DNA from: Kribbella rubisoli
GTDB taxonomy: Bacteria > Actinomycetota > Actinomycetes > Propionibacteriales > Kribbellaceae
Direction of reading: 5' to 3'
NCBI RefSeq assembly: GCF_004217145.1
Contig: NZ_SHKR01000012.1
Span: 62,001 to 126,000 of the forward strand
Length of the DNA stretch: 64,000 bases
Shown here: positions 36,010-45,736 of the stretch, one piece after another
Numbering within the stretch: position 1 is the first letter of the stretch
How the letters are laid out: the number at the start of each line of letters is the position of its first letter
Translations under genes and position numbers: made by a program
Notes under the pieces: generated by a model
Database searches by the model: none
Seen by the model: only the letters and a program-made list of their open reading frames with translations
What the model was told of the DNA's origin: nothing

Positions 36010-37239
36010 ATGGAAAGTTTGGTGGGGTGCCCGGACTGCGGGCGGGAACTTCCGGGGGATCGGCGGTACGCCGTCTGGTGTCAGCACTGCAGCTGGAACC
36101 TGGATGCGCCGCTCGTGGAGGCGAGCCGTGAGGTCGAGCGAGAGAGCAAACTGGCCGACGTCCTGATCAGCGGGCGGACTTCCGGACCGGAGCGCTCGCT
36201 GGGCGCTTTCCTGTTGTCGTTGCCGGTCCTGCTGGTGCCGCTGCCGGGGCTGCTCGGCGGCTTGGCTCTGCTCGTGTTCTACCGGCCGTTGCTGTTCGCC
36301 GCGCCGTTTGCGGTGATCCTCTTCGTCATCACGGCGATCTTCCGCCCACGCCTCAACCGCTTGCCCGGCAACGCCCAGGCGGTGACGAGACAACAGGCGC
36401 CTCAGCTGTACGACGTCCTCGACCGCCTCGCCGTACAGACCGGTACGCCGAAACTCGAGAGCGTCGTCGTCACCACCGACACCCGGATCGCGATCGACCG
36501 CATCGGCTGGCGGTATCGCCGGGTCTTGCGACTCGGCCTCCCGGCCTGGGCCGTGCTCAACCCTCAGGAGCGGTACGCCGTTCTCGCTCACGCCATGTAC
36601 GACGACCAGCGCGGCAGCCACGATCGCGTACTCGGTGCGGCGGAGCACATCCTCGGTGAACTCGCCGCGACTGTGCGACCGGGAGCGCTCGACTCAGCCG
36701 GCGACGGGAAGCTCAAGTCGTCGGAGGGAGTGGTCGTCCTGGTCGGGCAAGGAAGTGACGACCAGGTCCTGCACAGCCGGCTTGTCCAGATCGCCAACGC
36801 GGTTCTCGGCCCACCGATCCGTGGGTACCGCCGGCTGCTGCGACGGCTCGATCTGTCCGGTCGGCAACGCCGCGAGTACCGGATCGACCGCCGGGTCGCG
36901 GAGCTCGTCGGCTCGGAGCCGACCGCGCGTTCGCTGGAGCGCCTGCTGCTCGCCGGCGCGTGCTACCGCGCGCTCGCACGCGCCGTCCGGTTCGAGCCGG
37001 GTAGCGATCCGCTCGACGTGCTGCGTCGTACGGCGGCCGAGATCCCCGACCACGAGTTGGTCCGCCTGATCCGGCTGGATCAGGCGCAGAACGGGCGTAC
37101 GGACGCCGACCACCCGCCGACCTGGCAGCGGACGCGTCTGCTCCGCGCGAACCCGACACCGACGACCAGCGTGTTCGCGCCGTCGAAGGACGACGAACTG
37201 GCTGCGGCTGCTCGAGCCGCCGTCAGAGAGTACGACTGA
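36010..37239 (+). CDS. Zinc-ribbon membrane protein with degenerate M48 peptidase-like domain
   Basis: 409 aa from ATG 36010 (ATG 35977 possible). An N-terminal zinc ribbon has Cys7, Cys10, Cys24 and Cys27. Two hydrophobic segments (about 70-90 and 95-115) precede a domain laid out like M48 proteases (RQQAPQLYDVLDRLAVQTG...). The expected HExxH zinc helix reads HAMYDDQ at residue 194, so the catalytic Glu and second His are missing. It is probably a pseudoenzyme anchored in the membrane. Ends with a polar tail. The function is unknown; divergent from the chitinase. Confidence 0.7.
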   Translation: MESLVGCPDCGRELPGDRRYAVWCQHCSWNLDAPLVEASREVERESKLADVLISGRTSGPERSLGAFLLSLPVLLVPLPGLLGGLALLVFYRPLLFAAPFAVILFVITAIFRPRLNRLPGNAQAVTRQQAPQLYDVLDRLAVQTGTPKLESVVVTTDTRIAIDRIGWRYRRVLRLGLPAWAVLNPQERYAVLAHAMYDDQRGSHDRVLGAAEHILGELAATVRPGALDSAGDGKLKSSEGVVVLVGQGSDDQVLHSRLVQIANAVLGPPIRGYRRLLRRLDLSGRQRREYRIDRRVAELVGSEPTARSLERLLLAGACYRALARAVRFEPGSDPLDVLRRTAAEIPDHELVRLIRLDQAQNGRTDADHPPTWQRTRLLRANPTPTTSVFAPSKDDELAAAARAAVREYD

Positions 37240-37295
37240 CGGGATTCGTCAATCGTCGGCCGACCCTGGCGCATCCGGCGGATAGGGTCGCGGGT

Positions 37296-38006
37296 ATGAC
37301 GACTGTGCAGGCGGATCTCGCGCCGACCGGTGTGCTGCGGGCCTCCATCAACCTCGGGAACCCGGTGCTGGCGAACGGTACGCCGGATGCGCCCGGCGGG
37401 GTGACGGTGGACATCGCGCGGGAGCTCGCGAGACGCCTCGACCTGCCTTTGGAGCTGGTGTGTTTCGACGCGGCGCGGAAGTCGTTCGAGGCGATGACGA
37501 CCGGGCAGGCGGACATCTGCTTCCTCGCGATCGACCCGGCCCGCGCGGAGGAGGTCGCCTTCACCGCGCCGTACGTCGTGATCGAAGGCGTGTACGCCGT
37601 ACCGCGGGATTCACAGCTCGCCACGGTCGCCGAGGTCGACGCCGACGGTGTGCGGATCGGCGTGAAGCAGGGCTCCGCGTACGACCTCTACCTGACCAGA
37701 ACGTTGCAGCAGGCAACAGTTGTGCGGGGTGAGGAAGGCGTCGACGTGTTCCGGGCGGAAGGGCTGGAGGCGGCGGCCGGCATCCGGCAGCCGATCGCGG
37801 CGTACGTCGCCGAGCACCCCGACCTCCGTGTGATCGACGAGCGGTTCATGCAGATCCAGCAGGCCGTTGGCACCGCCAGGTCGAAGCACCCAGACACGGT
37901 CGCCTACCTCCACGACGTGGTCGAGGACCTCAAGGCCTCCGGCTTTATCGCCGCCTCCCTCGCCGCCTCCGGCCCGGCGGACGCCGCCGTCGCTCCGCCT
38001 GCCTGA
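37296..38006 (+). CDS. Family 3 solute-binding-like protein without signal peptide
   Basis: 236 aa with the amino-acid-binding SBP_bac_3 layout: VTVDIARELARRLDLPLELVCF, then QADICFLAIDPARAEEVAFTAPYV and GVRIGVKQGSAYDLYL. There is no signal peptide, lipobox or membrane helix from any reasonable start, so it appears cytoplasmic, unusual for a binding protein. No permease or ATPase genes are close. The ATG is 7 nt after TAGGGT (37283-37288), so it is likely a leaderless transcript and the start is well supported. Confidence 0.85.
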   Translation: MTTVQADLAPTGVLRASINLGNPVLANGTPDAPGGVTVDIARELARRLDLPLELVCFDAARKSFEAMTTGQADICFLAIDPARAEEVAFTAPYVVIEGVYAVPRDSQLATVAEVDADGVRIGVKQGSAYDLYLTRTLQQATVVRGEEGVDVFRAEGLEAAAGIRQPIAAYVAEHPDLRVIDERFMQIQQAVGTARSKHPDTVAYLHDVVEDLKASGFIAASLAASGPADAAVAPPA

Positions 38007-38011
38007 GCTGC

Positions 38012-38056
38012 CTGCCCTTACGGGCAGTAGTCGGACAGGAACCTGCCGTGGCAGGT
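38012..38056 (+). terminator. Two small hairpins after the solute-binding-like gene
   Basis: CTGCCC-TTAC-GGGCAG (38012-38027) and ACCTGCC-GT-GGCAGGT (38041-38056), 5 and 34 bp after the stop. No long U tract. They may act as a terminator before the subtilase gene; the rest of 38057-38174 shows no gene. Confidence 0.5.
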
Positions 38057-38174
38057 CATACAGGCAACCTTTTGGTCGGGTCCGGACATCTACCGGTGAG
38101 TGGTCGCCCGGCTCCGCTCCGTGAGGAGGCGTTGGGCGGCCCGATGTGAGGACAACGATCGGGAGGGACTCATC

Positions 38175-41100
38175 GTGGTATCCACACCACGGTCGAGGCG
38201 CCTCGGCCTAGCAGCCGTCGCCTCGATCGCCGCTTTGAGCCTCGGGCTCTCCGCCCCGGGCCATGCATCCGCAGTACCGCAAGCTCATCCACTCGCGGCG
38301 AAGGCCGCCAAGCCGACGGACAAGAGCGTCACGCTGATCACCGGTGACCGGATCACGCTGAAGGGCGGCGATCCGGCCAAGCCCGCGGTGCGCCCCGGCG
38401 CCGGCCGGACCAACGTCGCATTCAGCTCGTACCGGCTGCGGGACCACCTGTACGTCGTGCCGTCGGACGTCCGCGAGCAGCTGTCGACCGGCAAGCTCGA
38501 CAGCCGGCTGTTCGACGTCACCGGCCTGATCAAGGACGGGTACGACGACAAGTCGAGCGCCACGCTCCCGCTGATCGTGACGTACAGCGGGAAGGCCCAG
38601 AAGCGGGCCGCGGTCCCGGGCGCGAAGGTCTCACGCCAGTTGCCCGTCATCAACGGCGCGGCGTTGCAGGTGACCAAGCCCGCACGCGTCCAGACCGGTG
38701 CCGGGATCGACAAGATCTGGCTCGACGGGAAGCGCAAGGTCACGCTTGATCAGTCGGTCCCGCAGATCGGCGCTCCGGTCGCGTGGCAGGCCGGCTACAC
38801 CGGCAAGGGCATCCCGGTCGCCGTCCTCGACACCGGCATCGACAAGTCGCACCCGGACCTCGCGACCCAGGTGGTGGGGGAGAAGAACTTCACCGACGCG
38901 CCGGACGGCGACCACTTCGGCCACGGCACGCATGTGGCCTCCACGATCGCCGGTACGGCGGCCGCGTCGAACGGCAAGTACAAGGGCGTGGCGCCCGACG
39001 CGAGGCTGTACGACGGCAAGGTCTGCGACGACTTCGGCAGCTGCCCGGACTCCGCGATCCTGGCCGGCATGGAGTGGGCCGCGACCGAGGTCAAGGCGAA
39101 GGTCGTGAACCTGAGCCTGGGCGGCACCGACACCCCGGGCATCGACCCGCTCGAGGAGGCCGTGAACCGGCTGACCGCCGAGACCGGCACGCTCTTCGTG
39201 ATTGCCGCCGGCAACGACGGACCGGCCGAGCGCACCATCGGCTCGCCGGGCAGCGCGGACGCCGCGCTCACCGTGGGCGCCGTCGACAAGCAGAACGGGC
39301 TGGCCGATTTCTCCAGCCGCGGACCGCGCGTCGGCGACGGAGCCGTGAAGCCGGACATCAGCGCACCCGGTGTGTCGATCGTCGCGGCCAAGGCCAAGGA
39401 CTCGATCATCGGCGAGCCGGTCGGCGACGACTACCTGCGCCTCGACGGTACGTCGATGGCGACGCCGCACGTGGCCGGATCCGCCGCGATCCTGGCCCAG
39501 GAACACCCGGACTGGAAGGCCGCCGAGCTCAAGGGCGCGCTGATGGGTTCGGCCAAACCGGCCACCGACCAGACCGCGTTCGAGCAGGGCGCCGGCCGCG
39601 TGGATGTTGCCAAGGGCATCAAACAGACCGTGATCGCCGAGCCCGGCAACGTCTCGTTCGGTACGGCGGTGTGGCCGCACGACGACGACACCCCGGTCAC
39701 CAAGACGCTGACGTACCGCAACCTCGGCGACCAGGCCGCCACGCTCAACCTCGCCGAATCGCTCAACGGCCCGGACGGTAGCCCGGCTCCGGCGGATGCG
39801 CTGAAGCTGAGCGCAACCTCCGTCACCGTCCCGGCCGGCGGTACGGCGTCCGTGCAGGCGACCTCGAACACCAAGCACAACGGTCCGGACGGCCCGTACT
39901 CCGGCCGCATCACCGCGACGAGTGGCGACACCACCGTCACCAACGCGATCGGTGTCGAGAAGGAACAGGAGAGCTACACCCTGACCCTGAAGGCGATCGG
40001 CCCGGACGGCAAGCCGGCTCCGGTCGACAGCGTCCTCACCGCGATGGAGCGGAACTTCTTCCAGTTCCTCGGTGACGGCAACGACACGATCACCATGCGG
40101 CTGCTGAAGGGCGAGTACCTGGTGCAGGCGAGCCAGTTCGTCGAGCAGCCGGACGGCAGCCTCGCCAGCTACAGCCTGGTGCAGCCGTCCATCCAGCTGA
40201 CCAAGGACACCACGGTGGTGTTCGACGCCCGCGCAACCAAGCAGGTCAAGGTGACCGTTCCGCAGGCCGATGCGAAGGTCGCGCTCGCCGATGTCGGGTT
40301 CGACCGGACGTCCGCCGACGGCAGCTACGGATTCGGCTACGCGGGTCTGGCGTCTGACTTCAACGCCGTCTACAGCGCCCAACTCGGTCCCGCGCTGCCG
40401 CCGGAGCAATTCACCGGTCATGTCGTGTCCCAGTGGGCAAAGCCGGACGCGGACGGCTCGTTCAACAACTCGCCGTACGTCGTAGGTCAGTTGAACACGT
40501 TCCCCGGGGTGTTCCCGACCGGATTCGTGCGTGCGGTCAAGACGAAGGACCAGGCCGTCGTCAAACAGACCACCAATGCCACGAGCGACAGGGCCATCGA
40601 GCGAGTCCTGATCGGCAACGGTCCGGGGATGAACGGCAGCTGGTCGCCGGTCCTCGACTACGGCAAGGCTCCGCTGACCACGACGCTGTACGCCGAGGGC
40701 AAGCCGGTCACCTGGCAGTTGGAGACCGACGAGATCATCCCGAGCACGGATCCGAACGACCCGTTCCCGCAGACGATCAGCCGGCTGTTGTCGCCGGTGA
40801 AGTCGTACCGGGCCGCCAAGTCGTACCGTGAGCGGTTCAACGCCGCGGCCTTCACGATGGCTCCGGATCTCGCGGCCCGCGCGCAGAACGACCTGATCGT
40901 GTCCGCCTACGGTCTGGCCGACGCTGACGGAAACAACGGCTACGGCGCCACCGACGCCGAGTCCAGCAAGCTGATCCAGGGCGGGAAGGTCGTCGCCGAG
41001 TCGCCGTACTTCGGGTATGTCGAGGCGACCGGTCTGCCCGCGGAGAAGTCGACGTACACGCTGGAATCGACGCAGACGCGGCGGTCGTTCAGCACGTTCA

Positions 41101-41483
41101 GCACGCGGACGGATCTGCGCTGGACGTTCTCCTCGGCTGCGACCGACGAGCAGCAGCCGCTGCCGTTGCTCGGGATCCGCTACCGGCCGACGGTGAACAG
41201 CCACAACGTGGCCGAACGCAAGCCCGTCACTGTGCTGCCTCTCGTGGTCGAGGCGCAGCCCGGCCATGCGCTGCCCAAGATCCGGAAGCTGACGATCCAG
41301 TTCTCCGGTGACGACGGCAAGACCTGGCACGACGCCGCGGTCGCGCCGACCGGGCACGGCGATTACAAGGCGATCTTCGTGACCCCGAAGACCGCCAAGA
41401 GCATCTCGCTGAAGTCCCACCTGGTCGACGGAGCCGGAGACATTACGGAACTGACCGTTATCGGCGCCTATCCGTTGAGCTGA
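38175..41483 (+). CDS. Secreted S8 family serine protease, about 1,100 residues (copy 1)
   Basis: 1,102 aa from GTG 38175 with GGGAGGG 7 nt upstream. A Sec signal peptide (basic n-region, AAVASIAALSLGLSAPGHASA) is followed by a propeptide with VTLITGDRITLKGGD. The subtilase domain has the triad Asp219 (AVLDTGID), His250 (GHGTHVAS) and Ser427 (DGTSMATPH), plus oxyanion Asn in AAGNDGP. The long C-terminal part (about 480-1102) has beta-sandwich-like repeats and no anchor. It is an extracellular peptidase for nutrient scavenging. A close paralogue follows 70 bp downstream. Confidence 0.95.
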   Translation: MVSTPRSRRLGLAAVASIAALSLGLSAPGHASAVPQAHPLAAKAAKPTDKSVTLITGDRITLKGGDPAKPAVRPGAGRTNVAFSSYRLRDHLYVVPSDVREQLSTGKLDSRLFDVTGLIKDGYDDKSSATLPLIVTYSGKAQKRAAVPGAKVSRQLPVINGAALQVTKPARVQTGAGIDKIWLDGKRKVTLDQSVPQIGAPVAWQAGYTGKGIPVAVLDTGIDKSHPDLATQVVGEKNFTDAPDGDHFGHGTHVASTIAGTAAASNGKYKGVAPDARLYDGKVCDDFGSCPDSAILAGMEWAATEVKAKVVNLSLGGTDTPGIDPLEEAVNRLTAETGTLFVIAAGNDGPAERTIGSPGSADAALTVGAVDKQNGLADFSSRGPRVGDGAVKPDISAPGVSIVAAKAKDSIIGEPVGDDYLRLDGTSMATPHVAGSAAILAQEHPDWKAAELKGALMGSAKPATDQTAFEQGAGRVDVAKGIKQTVIAEPGNVSFGTAVWPHDDDTPVTKTLTYRNLGDQAATLNLAESLNGPDGSPAPADALKLSATSVTVPAGGTASVQATSNTKHNGPDGPYSGRITATSGDTTVTNAIGVEKEQESYTLTLKAIGPDGKPAPVDSVLTAMERNFFQFLGDGNDTITMRLLKGEYLVQASQFVEQPDGSLASYSLVQPSIQLTKDTTVVFDARATKQVKVTVPQADAKVALADVGFDRTSADGSYGFGYAGLASDFNAVYSAQLGPALPPEQFTGHVVSQWAKPDADGSFNNSPYVVGQLNTFPGVFPTGFVRAVKTKDQAVVKQTTNATSDRAIERVLIGNGPGMNGSWSPVLDYGKAPLTTTLYAEGKPVTWQLETDEIIPSTDPNDPFPQTISRLLSPVKSYRAAKSYRERFNAAAFTMAPDLAARAQNDLIVSAYGLADADGNNGYGATDAESSKLIQGGKVVAESPYFGYVEATGLPAEKSTYTLESTQTRRSFSTFSTRTDLRWTFSSAATDEQQPLPLLGIRYRPTVNSHNVAERKPVTVLPLVVEAQPGHALPKIRKLTIQFSGDDGKTWHDAAVAPTGHGDYKAIFVTPKTAKSISLKSHLVDGAGDITELTVIGAYPLS

Positions 41484-41553
41484 CCGTGCAACCCCGGAGA
41501 CCGGTCGTCACGTTGTGAAGGTCGCGCAGACAACCGATTTCTGGGGAGGCCCT

Positions 41554-44500
41554 GTGAAATTCACGCACAGAGGAACGCCCGCGATCGCCGTACTGGCGGT
41601 CGCGGGTCTGGTCGCCGGTCTGGGAGGAACCGCTCACGCGGTTCCGTCCGGCCCGGCGGCCACCGCCCGTTCCGCGGGGAGCAAAGACGTCAGCGTCACG
41701 CTGATCACCGGCGACAAGGTCGTCCTGCCCGGCGGTGACCTGGCCAAGGCGACGATCGAACCGGGGGCGGGCCGGCAGCACGTCGGCTTCACCAGCTACC
41801 GGACCAAGGATCACTCGTACGTGATCCCGGCCGATGTCACCAAGGCGGTCGGTGACGGCAAGATCGACCGCCGGCTCTTCGATGTCGCCGAGCTGGTCAA
41901 GGACAAGTACGACGACGCCTCGACGAGCACGATCCCGGTGCTGACGACGTACGCCGGTACTGCGAAGCGCGCCGTGCCGGCCGGGACGAGGGTCACCCGC
42001 CAGTTGCCATCGATCGGCGGCGCGGCGATGAAGGTCAACAAGTCGGATGCCACGACGTTCATGAGCTCCGGCGGATTCACCAAGCTGTGGCTGGACGGCA
42101 AGCGGAAGGTGCTGCTGGACCAGTCGGTCCCGCAGATCGGCGGACCGGTCGCGTGGCAGGCCGGGTACACCGGCAAGGGCGTCTCGGTCGCGGTGCTCGA
42201 CACCGGCATCGACGCGACCCACCCCGACCTCGCGACGCAGGTCGTGGGCGAGAAGAACTTCACCACCGAGTCCGCCGACGACCTCGTCGGTCACGGCACC
42301 CATGTCGCCTCGACCATCGCCGGCACCGGCGCTGCGTCGGACGGGAAGTACAAGGGCGTGGCGCCTGACGCCCGGATCTACGACGGCAAGGTCTGTGAGG
42401 TCTGGGGTTGCGAGGAGTCCGCGATCCTCGCCGGCATGGACTGGGCCGCGAACGACGTCAAGGCGAAGATCGTCAACCTCAGCCTCGGCGGCACGGACAC
42501 CCCGGACCTCGACCCGCTCGAGGAGGCCGTGAACCGTCTGACCGCGCAGACCGGCACTCTGTTTGTTGTTGCTGCTGGCAACGAAGGGCCGGGCGACGGG
42601 ACGATCGACTCACCGGGTAGCGCGGATGCGGCGCTGACGGTCGGCAACGTGACCAAGCAGGACCAGCTCAACCTGACGTCGAGCCGCGGGCCGCGGACCG
42701 GTGACAGCGCGCTCAAGCCGGACGTGACCGCGCCCGGCACGGACATCGTCGCGGCCAAGTCGAAGGACTCGACGATCGGTGAGCCGGTCGGCGACAAGTA
42801 CCTGCGGCTCTCGGGTACGTCGATGGCGACGCCGCACACCGCGGGCGCGGCCGCGATCCTGCTGCAGGAACACCCGTCCTGGACGCCGGCCGAGCTGAAG
42901 GCCGCGCTGATGGGTTCGGCGAAGGTCGCCGCGGACCAGACGTCCTTCCAGCAGGGCGCGGGGCGGATCGACCTGACCACGGCGATCAAGCAGAGCGTGG
43001 TCTCCGAGCCCGGCAACGTGTCGTTCGGCAAAGCGTCGTACCCGCACACCGACGACCAGCCCATCACTCGCGAGGTGACCTACCGCAACCTCGGCGACGC
43101 GGCCGTCACGCTGTCGCTGTCGTCGGTGCTGAACGGCCCCGACGGTACGGCGGCCCCCGCCGGCGCGCTGAAGCTGAGCGCCGACTCGGTCACCGTTCCG
43201 GCCGGCGGTACGGCGTCCGTGCAGGCGACGTCGGACACCAGCCTCGGCGGCGCGGACGGCCTCTACAGCGGCCGCATCACCGCCACGGGCGGCGGCCAGA
43301 CCGTCGTCGTACCGGTGGGTGTGGACAAGGAAGTCCCGACGTACACGCTGACCGTCAAACTGATCAAGCCGAACGGCGCCCCGGACCCGGACTACCCGGT
43401 GTCCGTCATCGGCGTCGACAACGACGAGAACGACATGGTTTCGCCGGACGAGAACGGCACGGTGACGCTCAGGCTGACGCAGGGCGAGTACATACTCAAC
43501 CAGTTCCAGGAGTTCGAGCGCGGCACGGAGGACTGGATCTTCTTCACGCTGGTTGCGCCGAGTGTGAAGCTGACCGGGGACCAGACGGTCGTCCTCGATG
43601 CGCGGAAGGCGAAGCCGGTGACCACCTCGGTGCCGAAGGCCGACGCGGTGCAGGCCAACTCCGACATCGGGTTCGACCGGACGATCAAGGGCGGCCAGTA
43701 CACGTACTCCGCCGGCGGATTCTTGTCGGGGACGATGTTCACCTACAACGCCGGTCCGAAGCTCCCCACGTCCGAGATGACCGGGCACGTCATGTCCCAA
43801 TGGGGTGTGCCGGGCGCGGACGGGCTGTTCACGAACACGCCGTACCTGTACGGGATCGCGAACTTCCAGCCTGGCGACTTCCCGACCGGGTTCGACCGCT
43901 TGGTGAAGCAGTCCGACCTCGCGACCGTGGACAGCACGGTCAACAAGACGGTCGAGCCACGAGTCTTCAAGATGCTGTCCGCGGTGGGGCCGACGGGCGG
44001 CGGCGGATGGGCGAGAGTCATCCGCCTCGACCTGCCGCGGACGATCCGCTACTACGTGGACCAGACGCCGTACGGCTGGTCCGGATCGACCGAGGAGGAC
44101 GTCGACGGCTCGGACCTCCCGTTCGGGAAATGGCGCATCGAGGGTGCGCCGGTGGTCTACAAGGCCGGGCGGCACTACCAGGAGCGGTGGAATGCTGCGG
44201 CGTTCGGTCCGTCGGTGTTCGCGTTCGCCCCCACCACCCGGACCGCGGACCGGATGGACATCTACCTGAACAGCCTCACCGATGCGGACGGCCACGGTGG
44301 CTACATCGACACCACGTCCGCGAGTACGACGCTGTACCGCGACGGGACCGAGATCGGAGCCACGGACGGGTTCGGCATCAGCGCTACCGGGCTGCCGGCG
44401 GGCAAGGCGTCGTACAAGCTCGTCGCGACCCGCGCGCAGGAGGTCTGGCCGTTCGCGACCCGGATCGATCTGGAGGCGACGTTCACCTCGTCGGCCGACC

Positions 44501-44790
44501 AGCCGAACATCCCGATCCACACGGTTGCCTTCCAGCCCGAGGTTGACGGCAACAACACGATGGTGCGCAAGCCGGTCACGGTCCTGCCCTTCACGGCCGA
44601 GGGCGTGACGACAGTGAAGGTCGAGTACTCGGGCGACGGCGGAGCGACCTGGAAGCAGGCGCCGGTCGCCGGTCACAAGGCGATCTTCCCGACGCCGGCC
44701 GGTAAGGCCGTCTCGCTGCGCTCGACGGCGACGGATGCCGCCGGGAACAGCACGACGCAAACGGTGATCATCGCGTACACCATGCGGTGA
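41554..44790 (+). CDS. Secreted S8 family serine protease, about 1,080 residues (copy 2)
   Basis: 1,078 aa from GTG 41554 with GGGGAGG 4 nt upstream. Signal peptide (TPAIAVLAVAGLVAGLGGTAHA), propeptide VTLITGDKVVLPGGD, then Asp216, His247 (GHGTHVAS) and Ser423 (SGTSMATPH). Domain order and much of the sequence match copy 1, so the two arose by tandem duplication, while the C-terminal sandwich domains have diverged more. It ended in a bidirectional terminator that an insertion sequence has since split (arm at 44795-44808). Confidence 0.95.
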   Translation: MKFTHRGTPAIAVLAVAGLVAGLGGTAHAVPSGPAATARSAGSKDVSVTLITGDKVVLPGGDLAKATIEPGAGRQHVGFTSYRTKDHSYVIPADVTKAVGDGKIDRRLFDVAELVKDKYDDASTSTIPVLTTYAGTAKRAVPAGTRVTRQLPSIGGAAMKVNKSDATTFMSSGGFTKLWLDGKRKVLLDQSVPQIGGPVAWQAGYTGKGVSVAVLDTGIDATHPDLATQVVGEKNFTTESADDLVGHGTHVASTIAGTGAASDGKYKGVAPDARIYDGKVCEVWGCEESAILAGMDWAANDVKAKIVNLSLGGTDTPDLDPLEEAVNRLTAQTGTLFVVAAGNEGPGDGTIDSPGSADAALTVGNVTKQDQLNLTSSRGPRTGDSALKPDVTAPGTDIVAAKSKDSTIGEPVGDKYLRLSGTSMATPHTAGAAAILLQEHPSWTPAELKAALMGSAKVAADQTSFQQGAGRIDLTTAIKQSVVSEPGNVSFGKASYPHTDDQPITREVTYRNLGDAAVTLSLSSVLNGPDGTAAPAGALKLSADSVTVPAGGTASVQATSDTSLGGADGLYSGRITATGGGQTVVVPVGVDKEVPTYTLTVKLIKPNGAPDPDYPVSVIGVDNDENDMVSPDENGTVTLRLTQGEYILNQFQEFERGTEDWIFFTLVAPSVKLTGDQTVVLDARKAKPVTTSVPKADAVQANSDIGFDRTIKGGQYTYSAGGFLSGTMFTYNAGPKLPTSEMTGHVMSQWGVPGADGLFTNTPYLYGIANFQPGDFPTGFDRLVKQSDLATVDSTVNKTVEPRVFKMLSAVGPTGGGGWARVIRLDLPRTIRYYVDQTPYGWSGSTEEDVDGSDLPFGKWRIEGAPVVYKAGRHYQERWNAAAFGPSVFAFAPTTRTADRMDIYLNSLTDADGHGGYIDTTSASTTLYRDGTEIGATDGFGISATGLPAGKASYKLVATRAQEVWPFATRIDLEATFTSSADQPNIPIHTVAFQPEVDGNNTMVRKPVTVLPFTAEGVTTVKVEYSGDGGATWKQAPVAGHKAIFPTPAGKAVSLRSTATDAAGNSTTQTVIIAYTMR

Positions 44791-44794
44791 GAAC

Positions 44795-44808
44795 AGCAGA
44801 AAGCCCCC
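44795..44808. terminator. Left arm of a bidirectional terminator split by the insertion sequence
   Basis: AGCAGAAAGCCCCC, exact reverse complement of 46288-46301. Before insertion, the two arms would have formed a 14-bp stem with a loop of roughly 15 nt between the convergent subtilase and mdh genes. Confidence 0.85.
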
Positions 44809-44869
44809 CGGAGCAGTTGAACTGGTCCCCGAAAGTTGGACTGGTTGAGTAAGAGGTTATAGAGGGTTT

Positions 44870-45736
44870 CTAGGCTGCGAGGGCCTGGGTCCGGTACTGC
44901 ACCGGGCTCAGGCCCTTGAGGTTTGTGGAGATGCGGTGGTTGTTGTACCAGGTGATGTAGTCGTGGAGGGCGGCGACGAACGCGCGGGTGTCGGTGTAGG
45001 TGGTGTGGTGGAAGAGTTCTTCTTTGAGGTGTCCGAACCAGTTCTCGATGACGGCGTTGTCGTGGCAGTTGGCTTTGCGAGACATCGACTGGGTCGCGCC
45101 GGCGCCGGCGAGCAGACGCTGCCAGGAGCGGTGCTGGTACTGGAACCCTTGGTCGGAGTGCACCAGCAGCGCCTGGCCGGGGCGGGGGCCGGGGTCGAGG
45201 GTGGCCAGAGCGTCGCGCAGTGAGTTGTTGGTCAGGGTCAGGTTCGGTGAGTTGCCGATTGTGTAGGCGATGATCTGGTGGTCGAACAGGTCCATCACCG
45301 GCGACAGGTAGAGCTTGCGGTCCCCGAGGCGGAACTCGGTGACGTCGGTGACCCATTTCTGATTCGGCGCCTCGGCGTCGAACTTGCGGTCGAGCACGTT
45401 CGGTGCCGTCTTGCCGACCTCACCGCGATAGGAAACGTAACGACGCCGGCGCCGAACCGGGCAGTGCAGCCCGAGCTGCCGCATCAGTTTCAGCACGGTC
45501 TTCTTCGCCACCCGCCAGCCCTGTCGAGCCAGCACGGCGTGAACACGGCGGTGTCCGTAGCGGTGTTTGGCCTGATCAAAGGCGGTTTTAACCGCCGACT
45601 TGAGCTCGGCCTGCGGATCGGACCGTCTCAGTCGGGCTTGGTGGTAGAAGAACGTCGAGCGGGCCAGACCCGCGATACCCAGCAACAAGTCCAGGCAGTG
45701 TTCAGCCTTGAGAGAGATGACGGCCCGGACCTTCAC
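44870..45736 (-). CDS. IS3-family transposase OrfB (DDE integrase)
   Basis: 288 aa. Start GTG 45736 overlaps the orfA stop as GTGA. The rve integrase core carries the DDE triad: Asp in KWVTDVTEF, Asp in LVHSDQGFQY, and Glu in DNAVIENWFGHLKEE, with the spacing typical of IS3. N-terminal HTH_21-like region YGHRRVHAVLARQGWRV. It is normally produced as an OrfAB fusion by -1 frameshifting and joins circularised IS ends to target DNA. Confidence 0.96.
   Translation of the reverse strand: MKVRAVISLKAEHCLDLLLGIAGLARSTFFYHQARLRRSDPQAELKSAVKTAFDQAKHRYGHRRVHAVLARQGWRVAKKTVLKLMRQLGLHCPVRRRRRYVSYRGEVGKTAPNVLDRKFDAEAPNQKWVTDVTEFRLGDRKLYLSPVMDLFDHQIIAYTIGNSPNLTLTNNSLRDALATLDPGPRPGQALLVHSDQGFQYQHRSWQRLLAGAGATQSMSRKANCHDNAVIENWFGHLKEELFHHTTYTDTRAFVAALHDYITWYNNHRISTNLKGLSPVQYRTQALAA

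Noticed and set aside
38631..41420. A 929-codon frame antisense to the first subtilase (and a similar one opposite the second)
   Set aside because: Mirror of a well-supported protease gene; composition is typical of a reverse-frame shadow with no domain.
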